From assembly GCA_019359375.1 (NCBI GenBank), contig JAHHHL010000014.1, positions 62,001 through 126,000 on the forward strand: 64,000 bases of DNA, read 5' to 3'. The notes beneath the pieces are model-generated. The model was not told where the DNA came from. It searched no databases and was given only the letters and a program-made list of their open reading frames with translations. This DNA comes from Lyngbya sp. HA4199-MV5. GTDB lineage: Bacteria > Cyanobacteriota > Cyanobacteriia > Leptolyngbyales > Leptolyngbyaceae. Shown piece after piece: positions 32,692-42,130 of this stretch (positions are counted from its first letter, which is position 1; each line of letters starts with the position of its first letter). The position numbers were made by a program, and so were the translations under genes.

Positions 32692-35574
32692 TTAAAGCCA
32701 ATTGCCCACTAGAATCAACGCCGCCCAGTAGCCAGGATGATGGCGATCGTCGGGGTGCTGCTGAAGCCAGGTTTTTTGAGCCGTTTGCAATGCTTTTGCC
32801 CGACTCATACCTTGTTTAAGTGCTTGATAGAAGTGAGTAATCAGTTGAGCAGTGGCGGCATCATCCACCTGCCAGAGCGAGGCAACAGCACTTCTTGCCC
32901 CAGCCTGAAGGGAAATCCCTGCAATACCCAGCGCATCACGATCGCTTCCCACAGCCGTCTCACAGGCTGTTAGAGTTAACAACTCCAGCGCCCTTTCCTG
33001 ACCGACCGATCGCAGCATCTGGTACAGCGCATTCATCGTCAGCTTTTCGTTATAAAGTGGCGTTGCTGCCGAAGGTTGACTAGCTTCCGTTTTTTCTTTC
33101 TCTTCTCTTAACTCCCCACTCCCCACTCCCCACTCCCCACTCCTCACCCCTCTCTCCTCACCCCTCTCTTTCTTTCCCGTCACCAAAAACGTATCGCGGG
33201 CATCAATGCCAAATCTGCCATGCGTAGCAAGATGCACGATCGGGTAAGTCTTTTGTGTGAGTTCCTGACGCACGCGATCGAGGGTAAAAGCCGAATCCAG
33301 TAGCCCTCTGCTGCCGGGAATCGCCGCCTCAATGCTGTCAATTTCTGCTTTAACGTAGCTGAGGGGTGCAAAAAAGGTTGAACCGTCCACGACAGCAGGT
33401 TGGGTTAAGCCAAACCCCAACACTCGAAGCGACGGGCGATCGAGCGGCAGGGGATCGATCAGCGTCAGGCTAAGGGTGCTGGCGATCGCGTATTGCTCGA
33501 CCAGAAACTGCTTGCCGTCATACAGCGCTGCCATCGGAATGCTCCGCAAAATGCCATCCTGGATGAAGACCAGCGTTTCGATGTGGGCAGATTGCAAGTC
33601 CTGAGCAAACGGGCGGATGAGCCAGTCGTACACCTGCTGCGATGGCTTCTCATAAGTATTGATCAGATCAGAGCGTTTTTCTAACCGACGACGCAAATCA
33701 TTGATGGTCGTTGTAACCGTTTGAGCATTGTCGGGCAACCACCGCACCACAGAGCGAAACTGCTGGTTTGGTGCCGGAAGGGTGAGCATAACTGCAACCC
33801 GATCGCCCAGTATGACAGAGCTAAGCACTGCCGTGTTGGGATCAATCACGGTGACGGGCTTGGCGATCGTATTCAGCGTACAGTCCTCACCCAGATAGTT
33901 TTGCAGTTCTGCCAGACGCAACTTGTCAATCGTTTCTAGCGCTAACTCAATGGGTGTCACCAATGCCTGCGCTGCGGTAGAGGCACCTTTGCTTTTACCA
34001 TCTGGTTCACCACCTTCGAGCGGACGCTGCGCATGCTTTTCACGGGTCGCTTGATCGAGGTAGAGAGCTGTGAGTTCTCGGTAGACGGGTTCGATAGTAT
34101 CGCGGAAGTCAAACTGAAAATCGCGGCTGGCGATCGCCAGGTCACCCCGAATCGTTTGCAGCGTCTTGACCGCAAGGTTGTAGGCAGCGATCGCCGCAGG
34201 AATTTTGTGTTGTGCCTGTAAAATGCGACCGGATTGCCATTCCCACAGGTAGCGGCTGTCGTAATTCGCGGCTACAAGCTGTGCCTGCTGAGTCAGGGTG
34301 AGGGCTTGCTCATACTCCTGACGGCATTCATACACATGCCCCAAACGCCCTAGTGCAAACGCTTCTGACTGGGGATCGCGAATTTGTTGCGCGATCGCAC
34401 CCGCCTGTTTCAACCAAGCGATCGCCTGCAATGGCACCGCTGTTTCAAGGCAGTGAGTGGCGAGATCAAGCACCGTCTGCCCACTCACCAGTTGTATTAA
34501 GGTTGCGATACGGATGGCTGCATACGCCTTTTCGCGGGAAGGGGCTACGCTGTCCCAAAGAGTTTGCGCCCGTTGAAGTGTGCTGATCGGTGTAAAGCTA
34601 GACGAGGATGGACTCAGGACATCAGAGCGTTGGCTGCGATCGCCGCGATCCTGTCCTTGATCCTCTATCGCCCACACTTGGAGGCGTTGTAGCGGCACAA
34701 CCAGGTTGAGTAGCGATCGCAATTCGTTTGGTGTATCGTTCTGAGCGCGGGCAACTTGAACACTTGCTTCAAAGTAGCGAATCGCGTTGCGACTGTGCTG
34801 CCCGACCCGTTGAGCTAGGGACTGTGCTTCTACTTCATCATCGGACTGTTCCGCCGATTGGCGACGACGATCGTCCCGTTGAGCAAGGCTGATGTAGGTA
34901 TTACCCAATCCATGCAAGGCAGCCAGCGTATAAGACGGGCGCTGCGTTTGCTCAGCCAGCTTTAGTGTGAACGTTAGATACTGGAGCGCCCGATCGTAAT
35001 CGCCACGCAACCGATAGGCATTGCCCAGACTCCCAAAGGCTGCCATCTCACCCGACGGATCGGCATGGGTGCGAGCGATCGTGATGGCGCTCTCTGCACC
35101 ACAGGGTTGATCAATTTCTCCGCACAGTAGGGCGATCGCTCGGCGCTGCTGCCCAAGACTGGTGTAGACCTGGGCTTGCTCGGTCATCATTCTGCCGACT
35201 TGCAAAGGGTTGCCTGTTTGACGGTAATAGGCAATGAGCTGCGTTAAATGGGCGATCGCGTCATCCATTGCCCCAATTTGCTGATCGGCTCGCACCAGAT
35301 GCTTCAAAACAGTCGCTTTCAGGTCGGAAGGGTGATCAGCCGTGAGGCTTAAAGCCATTTGCCAACGGGCGATCGCAGCCTGAACATCACCATTCTGGTA
35401 CAGCTCCCATCCTTGCTGAGTGAGCTGCTTTGCGTCAGTGACGGTGGCAGCGCTACCGATTGCCCCCTTACCATGCAACGAAGCCTGTCCCCACCAAAGG
35501 CAAACGAGTAGACTTCCCAGAAACAGAATGAGGCGCAACACTTTGAAGCGGCGTGTAAAATTCAAGCGGCGCAT
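32692..35574 (-). CDS. TPR-CHAT domain protease, with in-frame heptamer insertion
   Basis: A 960-residue exported or membrane-anchored protein (hydrophobic residues 10-30). About eight TPR units lie between residues 50 and 500, followed by a CHAT caspase-like domain from about 650 to the C-terminus. The catalytic dyad is His785 (HLATHGRF) and Cys871 (LTACETAVG); AGARSAVASLWQVDD and the LQTAQKTWL...PGYWAALILVGNW end are typical. Residues about 802-835 are encoded by heptamer repeats (33090-33172; ERGVRSGEWGVGSGELREEK) between the His and Cys motifs, an insertion that keeps frame. CHAT proteases of this type in cyanobacteria often neighbour filamentous-haemagglutinin genes, as here; the substrate is unknown. 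Confidence 0.9.
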   Translation of the reverse strand: MRRLNFTRRFKVLRLILFLGSLLVCLWWGQASLHGKGAIGSAATVTDAKQLTQQGWELYQNGDVQAAIARWQMALSLTADHPSDLKATVLKHLVRADQQIGAMDDAIAHLTQLIAYYRQTGNPLQVGRMMTEQAQVYTSLGQQRRAIALLCGEIDQPCGAESAITIARTHADPSGEMAAFGSLGNAYRLRGDYDRALQYLTFTLKLAEQTQRPSYTLAALHGLGNTYISLAQRDDRRRQSAEQSDDEVEAQSLAQRVGQHSRNAIRYFEASVQVARAQNDTPNELRSLLNLVVPLQRLQVWAIEDQGQDRGDRSQRSDVLSPSSSSFTPISTLQRAQTLWDSVAPSREKAYAAIRIATLIQLVSGQTVLDLATHCLETAVPLQAIAWLKQAGAIAQQIRDPQSEAFALGRLGHVYECRQEYEQALTLTQQAQLVAANYDSRYLWEWQSGRILQAQHKIPAAIAAYNLAVKTLQTIRGDLAIASRDFQFDFRDTIEPVYRELTALYLDQATREKHAQRPLEGGEPDGKSKGASTAAQALVTPIELALETIDKLRLAELQNYLGEDCTLNTIAKPVTVIDPNTAVLSSVILGDRVAVMLTLPAPNQQFRSVVRWLPDNAQTVTTTINDLRRRLEKRSDLINTYEKPSQQVYDWLIRPFAQDLQSAHIETLVFIQDGILRSIPMAALYDGKQFLVEQYAIASTLSLTLIDPLPLDRPSLRVLGFGLTQPAVVDGSTFFAPLSYVKAEIDSIEAAIPGSRGLLDSAFTLDRVRQELTQKTYPIVHLATHGRFGIDARDTFLVTGKKERGEERGVRSGEWGVGSGELREEKEKTEASQPSAATPLYNEKLTMNALYQMLRSVGQERALELLTLTACETAVGSDRDALGIAGISLQAGARSAVASLWQVDDAATAQLITHFYQALKQGMSRAKALQTAQKTWLQQHPDDRHHPGYWAALILVGNWL
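33090..33175. repeat. Heptamer array inside the CHAT gene
   Basis: About four CTCCCCA units, then CTCCTCA, CCCCTCT units, on the plus strand of the CHAT coding sequence. The same heptamers fill spacers elsewhere, so this is a case of array insertion within coding DNA. Confidence 0.85.
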
Positions 35575-36181
35575 AGGACGTAAAGTTCTAACAGCAGCAT
35601 AGACAAAACGCTAAATTATGCATGTGAGGCTACTACTCGTCAAACACAGCCTCTTATCGTGACTGCAATACACACAGTTTCCCAAAATCAGGCTACCAGG
35701 ATGTTTCACTACTGGTGTTGTCATTCTTGAAACCAGCAACGTTGAGACCAGCAACTCGCAACACACCTTTTGCATACCAATGACTTACTTTCTGAGCACA
35801 GAAACATACGGGTTCTGTGCCAGACTTTTGCGAGAGCACGTCTCTACAAGGAGTGGATAACACCTTCTGGACAAATTGGTCATGATGGAATTAGTTGCCT
35901 GATAGGGTGCCTTGACAGGGTTAACAATACCTCAAGCTTAAGCTCTCAATGTTTGCAACTCATCAAAATTAATGCGATCGCCCCGTAGCTGCATCCAATC
36001 AAGGGCTTTACTGGATAGATTTCTGAGCGTTTCTGCTGAAGCTGGCAGTTTCGGCGTGATGGTACGTATAGCATCTCTTGCTCACTCACATCTCCTGCCC
36101 ACTGAGAAGATGAGCAGCGATAAGAAAGGTTGAGCGTTGGAAGGTTGAGCGTTGGAAGGTTGGTGTTGAGAGGTAAGTGGA
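35575..36181. other. Divergent spacer between CHAT protease and exoprotein
   Basis: About 600 bases carrying promoters for both directions. A 15-base direct repeat GGTTGAGCGTTGGAA occurs twice at 36128-36157 with a partial third copy to about 36172, right before the exoprotein start. Nothing else is supported. Confidence 0.5.
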
Positions 36182-39100
36182 GTGATTGTTACACGATCGC
36201 GGCGGTTACAGGTATTGTGTCAGGTGCTTGGTTGGAGGCTGATATTGCTTGGCTTCGTGAGCATCGGCGATCGTGCTTTGGCTCAGGTTGTACCCGATGC
36301 GACCCTTCCAGCCGGAGAACGATCGCAGGTTTCTCCAGGTTCCCTCTTTCAAATTGATGGTGGGGCAGTTCGCGATCGCAATCTCTTTCACAGTTTTGAC
36401 CAGTTCTCTCTGACGCAAGGGCAAACCGCCTTTTTTAACAACAGCGCGAATATTACGAACATTATTAGTCGCGTGACGGGTGGACAGCGCTCCAGCATTG
36501 ACGGGATCATACGAGCAAACGGGACTGCCAACCTCTTTTTGATCAATCCCAGCGGTATTCTTTTTGGTCCTAATGCCACTCTTAATGTAGGTGGTACGTT
36601 TCTAGCGACAACTGCCAGCGCGATTCAGTTCGGTAACCAGGGTGTGTACAGTGCTACCAATCCCGAAGCGCCACCCCTGCTAACGGTCAATCCATCGGCG
36701 CTGCTCTTCAATCAGCTTGCCAACCAGTCGATCGTCAGTCAGGCAAAATTACAGGTGCCCACGGGTCAAAGTTTGGCGCTTGTCGGTGGAAACGTTTTGC
36801 TCAACCGGGGTGCGCTATTAGCTCAGGATGGACGCATTGAGTTGGGAGGGTTAGCCGGAAAAGGGACTGTTGCGTTAGATGGGAGTGGCAGCAAGCTGCA
36901 CTTGAGCTTTGGGGCGATCGAGCGATTGCTGGCAGAGGTCACGCTCGTCAACCAATCAGAAGTCAATGTCCGGTCAGGCGGTAGTATTGGCATCACCGCC
37001 CAAAACTTGAGCATGGCGAATGGCAGTATTCTCCGAGGTGGAATTGCGGCGGGTAGAGGATCCCCAGGAAGAAGAGCAGGGGATATTGACCTTCACGTTC
37101 CGGGTGCTGTCACCCTCACAGGAGGTAGCTTTATTGCCAACTCAACCCTGGGCACTGGTGATAGTGGCAATGTCAACATTACGGCTGGCTCCGTACTACT
37201 CAAAGACGGTTCGCAGGTAAACGCCAGCACATTTGGGAATGGCAACGGGGGCACCGTCACTATTCGATCGCAGGGTGCTGTCATTTTTGATGGCGAAGCG
37301 CCGAACAGACAGTACAGTGGCACTTTCAGCCGTGTAAATGAAAATGCCACAGGCAATAGCGGCGGTATTTTCATCATTGCAGATTCAGTTGCTGTTACCA
37401 ATGGAGCACTTCTGACTGCGAATACACTGGGCACAGGCAACGCAGGCAGTATCACGATCAAGGCGAATCGAGACGTGCGTTTTGTGGGTGTCAGCGCCGC
37501 TGACCAGTTTCCTAGTGGAGCCTATACCAATGTTCAAAGTAAGGCAGTTGGCAACAGCAGCGGGATCAACATCACGGCTGGGAGTTTGTTGCTAGCAGAG
37601 GGCGCTCAGCTAGATGCCAGCACCTATGGGAGGGGCGATGCTGGCAAGATTTCCATTCAAGTTCTCAATGACATTCAGCTCAAGGGTGCCCCCTCGCTCA
37701 AATTGGCTGATCCGGGTGGTATCTATAGCTTTATTGGTGATAGCGCGATCGGCAACAGCAGCGGCATCAGCCTTAGCGCTCGATCGCTCTCTCTAGAAAA
37801 TGGTGCAGCCCTGGTCGCCAGCACCTTTGGTCGGGGCAATGCTGGCGATATCAGTCTACAAATTGCTGGACCTGCAATGTTAGACGGGCAAACAGTTGTG
37901 CGCTACAAAAGTGGAAAGACAGACATCTTTTCCAGTGGTATTTTCAGCAGCGTAAGTTCCATTGGGCAGGGGAATAGTGGGCAAATCAAACTCGCCGCTG
38001 ACTCGCTCACCCTTACGAATGGTGCCGCGATCGCCTCCAGTACATTAGGCAAGGGAAAAGCTGCCAGCATTCTCATTAGTGCGGCTGGTGCAGTTTCGTT
38101 AGACAGTGTTGGCATTGACGGCTTTCCCAGCGGTATTTTTAGTCGTGTCGGGGAAGCCGCGTTAGGAACGAGTGATATCAACGTCACGGCGCAGTCCTTA
38201 ACCTTAACCAACGGAGCGCAATTTCAGGCGAATACCCTGGGTTCAGCGACAGCAGGCAGCATTCGGATCAGCACAACAGGGGATGTTCGCTTTGCAGGGA
38301 AAGATGCGACAACGGGACTCGCAAGCGGTCTTGTGAGTAAAACGACAGCCAGTGGGGATGGTGGCGACATTGGGGTGCAGGCACGATCGCTCTTCTTGCA
38401 AGATGGTGCCGTCATTTCTGCCCAAAGCCAGGGAATCGGCAAAGCGGGCAGCATTGCCATTCGTCTACGAAACTTTTTGCAAGCGCAGGATAGTCAAATC
38501 TTGACCACCTCGACTCAATCAGCCGGGGGCAACATTGCGATCGCGGCTCGCTTCATTGGGTTGCGGGGCGATAGTGACCTGACCACCAGCGTACTGAGTG
38601 GCACGGGTGGAGGTGGCAATATCACCCTCAGTGGACGGGCGATCGTGGCACTGGGCGACAGCGATATTCTGGCTTTTTCACGCGATGGCAGTGGCGGCAC
38701 AATCACCTTGAGAACGCCCGCCTTTTTTGGCTTCCGCTATCGACCGAATGCGACCAACAATACAGAAACGCTCGATGGCAACAGCCAGGTGGATGTCAAT
38801 GCCAGTGGCAGGTTGCGGGCTGGCACCATTACCTTACCAGAAGTCACCCTTCAGCCCAGCGTGACTCCCCTGCCAACAGAGGTCATTGATACGAGCCGGC
38901 TCATTGCCCAGAGCTGCATCGCACGCACGTCACGCCAGGGCAGTTTCATCGTCACAGGCGCAGGTGGATTGCTCAATCAGCCAGATGATTTAGCCACAGC
39001 ACCCTTTCCGACCTATACAACAACCCCAGATGCCGCAACGCCAGAAGTGGTCAGCGAGCCGAACGAAAACGCTCTGCAACGCACGAAAGAAACTCACTCA

Positions 39101-39202
39101 GCCACCCTCCCAACCTCAGAAGAAGCCATGACTGAAGTGGATGGCATCTATCGACTGGCAAGTGGGGCGCTGGTTTTAGGTCGATCGTGCCAGGGTTTGT
39201 GA
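36182..39202 (+). CDS. Filamentous haemagglutinin-type exoprotein (two-partner secretion TpsA)
   Basis: A 1006-residue surface protein. A basic amino end and signal peptide (VLGWRLILLGFVSIGDRALAQ) precede the haemagglutination activity/TPS domain at about 40-160, with FHSFDQFSLTQGQTAFF, the RVTGG motif and FLINPSGILFGPNATLNVG. Residues 270-850 are beta-helix repeats rich in NITAxSLxLxNGAxLxASTxGxGNAG. The C-terminal CIARTSRQGSFIVTGAGGLL is the conserved end of cyanobacterial TpsA proteins. It should be exported across the outer membrane by a TpsB partner, which is not in the window. GTG at 36182 follows GAGAGGTAAGTGG. Possible adhesin. Confidence 0.9.
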   Translation: MIVTRSRRLQVLCQVLGWRLILLGFVSIGDRALAQVVPDATLPAGERSQVSPGSLFQIDGGAVRDRNLFHSFDQFSLTQGQTAFFNNSANITNIISRVTGGQRSSIDGIIRANGTANLFLINPSGILFGPNATLNVGGTFLATTASAIQFGNQGVYSATNPEAPPLLTVNPSALLFNQLANQSIVSQAKLQVPTGQSLALVGGNVLLNRGALLAQDGRIELGGLAGKGTVALDGSGSKLHLSFGAIERLLAEVTLVNQSEVNVRSGGSIGITAQNLSMANGSILRGGIAAGRGSPGRRAGDIDLHVPGAVTLTGGSFIANSTLGTGDSGNVNITAGSVLLKDGSQVNASTFGNGNGGTVTIRSQGAVIFDGEAPNRQYSGTFSRVNENATGNSGGIFIIADSVAVTNGALLTANTLGTGNAGSITIKANRDVRFVGVSAADQFPSGAYTNVQSKAVGNSSGINITAGSLLLAEGAQLDASTYGRGDAGKISIQVLNDIQLKGAPSLKLADPGGIYSFIGDSAIGNSSGISLSARSLSLENGAALVASTFGRGNAGDISLQIAGPAMLDGQTVVRYKSGKTDIFSSGIFSSVSSIGQGNSGQIKLAADSLTLTNGAAIASSTLGKGKAASILISAAGAVSLDSVGIDGFPSGIFSRVGEAALGTSDINVTAQSLTLTNGAQFQANTLGSATAGSIRISTTGDVRFAGKDATTGLASGLVSKTTASGDGGDIGVQARSLFLQDGAVISAQSQGIGKAGSIAIRLRNFLQAQDSQILTTSTQSAGGNIAIAARFIGLRGDSDLTTSVLSGTGGGGNITLSGRAIVALGDSDILAFSRDGSGGTITLRTPAFFGFRYRPNATNNTETLDGNSQVDVNASGRLRAGTITLPEVTLQPSVTPLPTEVIDTSRLIAQSCIARTSRQGSFIVTGAGGLLNQPDDLATAPFPTYTTTPDAATPEVVSEPNENALQRTKETHSATLPTSEEAMTEVDGIYRLASGALVLGRSCQGL

Positions 39203-39532
39203 CCGTTACAGGGCAAACGGCACCGACTTTCCAAATGTGGAAAGTGATTTGCACAACACAGGAAGGTATTTCGCAAACAATCACTCTAAGCTACCATCAT
39301 GCCTGGAAATCAAGCCTCTTTGCCCCCGCTGTATGAACACTGTTTTTGGGTTAGACGATCGCCTTCCTCTGGTCTTACCTCGCGCAGATGGCGCTGTCCT
39401 CATTGGGTTGCGCCTTTGAACAAGACATCTTAAACGTATTGCTACACCGTACCAGTCTGATCGCTTTGTTAGAAGCGTTTGACAAGCATCTGCCTCACCT
39501 GAGCGACTGTACGACTTAGCTAACAGAGATTC

Positions 39533-39560
39533 GCCCCAGACCCATCCCTGGGGCTTTCTT
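39533..39560 (+). terminator. Terminator hairpin 1
   Basis: GCCCCAG (39533-39539) pairs with CTGGGGC (39548-39554), followed by TTTCTT. It probably ends transcription from the exoprotein or from a small frame at 39388-39519. Confidence 0.75.
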
Positions 39561-39649
39561 ATCTATGCCATTGATGTTTGAGTGCCTTAAAGTGCTCATA
39601 GACAAGCTTCTTCCTAGACATGCTGTCAAAACGACCTCGAAGAAGTACG

Positions 39650-39673
39650 CCCCAGCCTCGCGCTGGGGTTTTT
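39650..39673 (+). terminator. Terminator hairpin 2
   Basis: CCCCAGC (39650-39656), loop CTCGC, GCTGGGG (39662-39668), then TTTTT. Its stem is nearly the same as hairpin 1, 90 bases upstream. Confidence 0.8.
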
Positions 39674-39782
39674 ATTAGGAGCACAATCGTCTAAAGCGTC
39701 GATCGCCACGGTTGCCGCTAAGATTATGGTTGCCGCTAGGATTGTAATCATCGGCACGTTGCAATTCTTCTGTACGCTCCTC

Positions 39783-40157
39783 ATGGCTTCCAAACACCTT
39801 CCCTCTAAACCAGCGCGTCCAAATCCTTCTGACAAAGGACGGACTGTCTATTCCGAATTTGGCAACACTGACAACACAGAAGCCCTGGAGCGAGCAGTGC
39901 CAGATCTGCCGCCCAACCAGCAAAACCTGAGAGTCGAAGCGTCTCGTGCAGGACGAAAGGGCAAAACGGTGACGATCGTGCGTGGGTTTCAAGCCAGTGC
40001 AGAGACGCTAACCGAATTGCTTAAGAAACTCAAAGCTCATTGCGGTGCTGGCGGTACCCTGAAAGAGAACGAACTTGAGATCCAGGGGGATCATAAGCAA
40101 AAGGTCGTTGAGTTTTTGATCAAGCTTGGTTACAAGGCAAAGGGCAGTGGGGGCTAA
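39783..40157 (+). CDS. SUI1/eIF1-like translation factor (YciH family)
   Basis: A 124-residue protein. Residues 50-120 form the SUI1 domain: LRVEASRAGRKGKTVTIVRGF, then LTELLKKLKAHCGAGGTLKENELEIQGDHKQKVVEFLIKLGY, which is the complete bacterial YciH pattern including the GxGGTxK motif. Relatives influence start-codon selection fidelity. The amino end (KPARPNPSDKGRTVYSEFG) is typical. ATG 39783 is chosen by family; a frame from 39726 adds hydrophobic residues read through a spacer. Confidence 0.92.
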   Translation: MASKHLPSKPARPNPSDKGRTVYSEFGNTDNTEALERAVPDLPPNQQNLRVEASRAGRKGKTVTIVRGFQASAETLTELLKKLKAHCGAGGTLKENELEIQGDHKQKVVEFLIKLGYKAKGSGG

Positions 40158-40350
40158 TGAAGCAGGTTTTTCCAGGGGCTGAAATTGGGTTAGGAGGTAA
40201 GGAGGAGGCAGAGGGCAGAGGGCAGAAGGCAGGAGGCATTGCAAGTAAAGCAAGCGGCAATGACGTTAGAAGGGGTCAGTGGTAGCCTTGTTTGGAGGGC
40301 AAACAGCGACACATTTAACTGCTCTTTCTTGAAACTTTCTTGAGCGATCG

Positions 40351-41907
40351 CTAGCGTCGTCTGGTGCCAAGAATCCCTCCTAATACGCCGCGTACAATGC
40401 TTTTGCTCTTGGAGCCACCGATCGCCTGTGCTGCACTCCCAGCCATGTTGATGAGAAACTTCTCGCGTTCACGAGCAATCCGTGCGTCTTCCTTTGCTTG
40501 AGCGGCGGCGGCTTTCTCTGCCTGCTTCTGAGCCTGAATCGCCTCTTTCTCAGCAAGTTGCCGTTCCTTTGCGGCTAGCTTTGCTGCTTCAGCCACCGCG
40601 ATCGATTGAGCAGCGGCAACAGCTTTCTGTTTTAACAGTTCATAGGCGGATTCGCGGTCTTCTACAGCTTCGTAATGCCCATACAGCACTGAACTGCGGA
40701 TGATCTGGTCGCGTTGTTGAGGGTCGATCGCGCCGATATGACTCTGCGGCGGCAAAACGAATGCACGCTCAACCATCGTAGGCATTCCTTGCTCATCCAG
40801 AAAGGACACGAGCGCTTCGCCAACACCCAACGTGACGATCACCTGCTCAACGTTTACGGCGGGATTTGGACGAAAAGTCGTTGCGGCGGCTTTGACCGCT
40901 TTTTGATCCAGCGGCGTAAAGGCTCTCAGCGCGTGCTGCACCCGATTACTCAGTTGACCCAGCACTTTTGGCGGCACATCCATTGGGTTTTGTGTGCAAA
41001 AGTGAATGCCAACGCCTTTGGAGCGGATCAAGCGGACAACCTGTTCAAGCTTCTCCTGCAACGCGCTAGGGGCATCAGCAAACAAAAGATGCGCTTCATC
41101 AAAGAAGAAGACGAGTTTCGGTTTATCTAAATCACCCACTTCTGGCAGTTGCTCAAATAGTTCAGATAGCAGCCAGAGCAAGAATGTGGCGTAGAGTTTA
41201 GGAGACTGAACCAGTTTGTTTGCCGCCAAAAGATTGATGACACCGTGACCATTTGCGTCTGTCTGAAGCAAATCCATCCAATCAAGCGCTGGTTCGCCAA
41301 AAAAATGCGCTCCTCCCTGCTGCTCCAACGTCAGCAGCCCACGCTGGATCGCACCCACACTTGCTGCGGAAATGTTGCCATATTGGGTTTTGAAGTCTTT
41401 GGCGTTGTCGCCCACAAACTGCATGAGCGATCGCAAATCTTTGAGATCAAGCAACAGCAGCGCCATGTCATCCGCGATCGAGAACGCAAGGGTGAGAACT
41501 CCTGCTTGCGTTTCGTTGAGATTCAAAAGGCGTGCCAGCAACAGTGGTCCCATTTCGGAAATGGTGGTGCGTAACGGATGCCCCTGTTCGCCAAACACGT
41601 CCCAAAATTCGACCGGGTAGCGGGCAAACTGAACGTCTGCCAACCCCAATTGCTGAAGGCGATCGCGCAGTTTTGCTGTCTCACGTCCTGGCTGGCTCAA
41701 TCCCGACAAATCGCCCTTAATATCTGCCATGAAGACTGGCACTCCCATTTGGCTAAAGCGCTCAGCCATGACTTGCAGCGTGACCGTTTTGCCCGTGCCC
41801 GTCGCACCTGCAATCAACCCATGACGATTTGCCATTGCAGGTAAGAGGCTACAGAGGTGAGCGCAATCGGCAGCATTGACCTGGGCGATCGGTAACGAGT
41901 CGGGCAT
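40351..41907 (-). CDS. HerA-like ATPase (DUF853, YjgR family)
   Basis: A 518-residue P-loop ATPase. Walker A is GATGTGKT at residues 34-41, and Walker B is [12 protein letters not shown] near 270. [14 protein letters not shown] after Walker A and [20 protein letters not shown] are conserved features of DUF853 proteins related to HerA/FtsK hexameric translocases. Residues 425-485 are a long Ala/Glu/Lys coiled coil, and the last 30 residues are basic with [20 protein letters not shown]. Role uncertain; possibly DNA or envelope linked. A TTG three codons upstream of the ATG is possible. Confidence 0.88.
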   Translation of the reverse strand: MPDSLPIAQVNAADCAHLCSLLPAMANRHGLIAGATGTGKTVTLQVMAERFSQMGVPVFMADIKGDLSGLSQPGRETAKLRDRLQQLGLADVQFARYPVEFWDVFGEQGHPLRTTISEMGPLLLARLLNLNETQAGVLTLAFSIADDMALLLLDLKDLRSLMQFVGDNAKDFKTQYGNISAASVGAIQRGLLTLEQQGGAHFFGEPALDWMDLLQTDANGHGVINLLAANKLVQSPKLYATFLLWLLSELFEQLPEVGDLDKPKLVFFFDEAHLLFADAPSALQEKLEQVVRLIRSKGVGIHFCTQNPMDVPPKVLGQLSNRVQHALRAFTPLDQKAVKAAATTFRPNPAVNVEQVIVTLGVGEALVSFLDEQGMPTMVERAFVLPPQSHIGAIDPQQRDQIIRSSVLYGHYEAVEDRESAYELLKQKAVAAAQSIAVAEAAKLAAKERQLAEKEAIQAQKQAEKAAAAQAKEDARIAREREKFLINMAGSAAQAIGGSKSKSIVRGVLGGILGTRRR

Positions 41908-42130
41908 GGTAGGCAATACTCTCAGCTAAGGAGTCACCTGAATTATACAGAGAGAAATCAGGCGTTGATTGGCAATCATCGTGATCACTCCAAGGCACCT
42001 TTTACCTGCAACATACGTCAGCTTCTACAGCATTCCCATGTCCGCATCTGCCTCGCTTTGACATCGATTCGCTTTGACCTAAAGTGAGTCAACGAAGTGA
42101 GTCAACGGTTTTGCAAATCTGGTAGAGCAT

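Larger units (their letters stand above)
39203..39782. other. Spacer with two terminators and possible small genes
   Basis: Between the exoprotein and the SUI1 gene. Overlapping short frames are present; one at 39388-39519 encodes 43 residues (LNVLLHRTSLIALLEAFDKHL) and ends 13 bases before a terminator, while another frame contains a CPRC motif at about 39325. The 39561-39673 segment ends in a terminator and could be a small RNA. None of these is more than suggestive. Confidence 0.35.
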
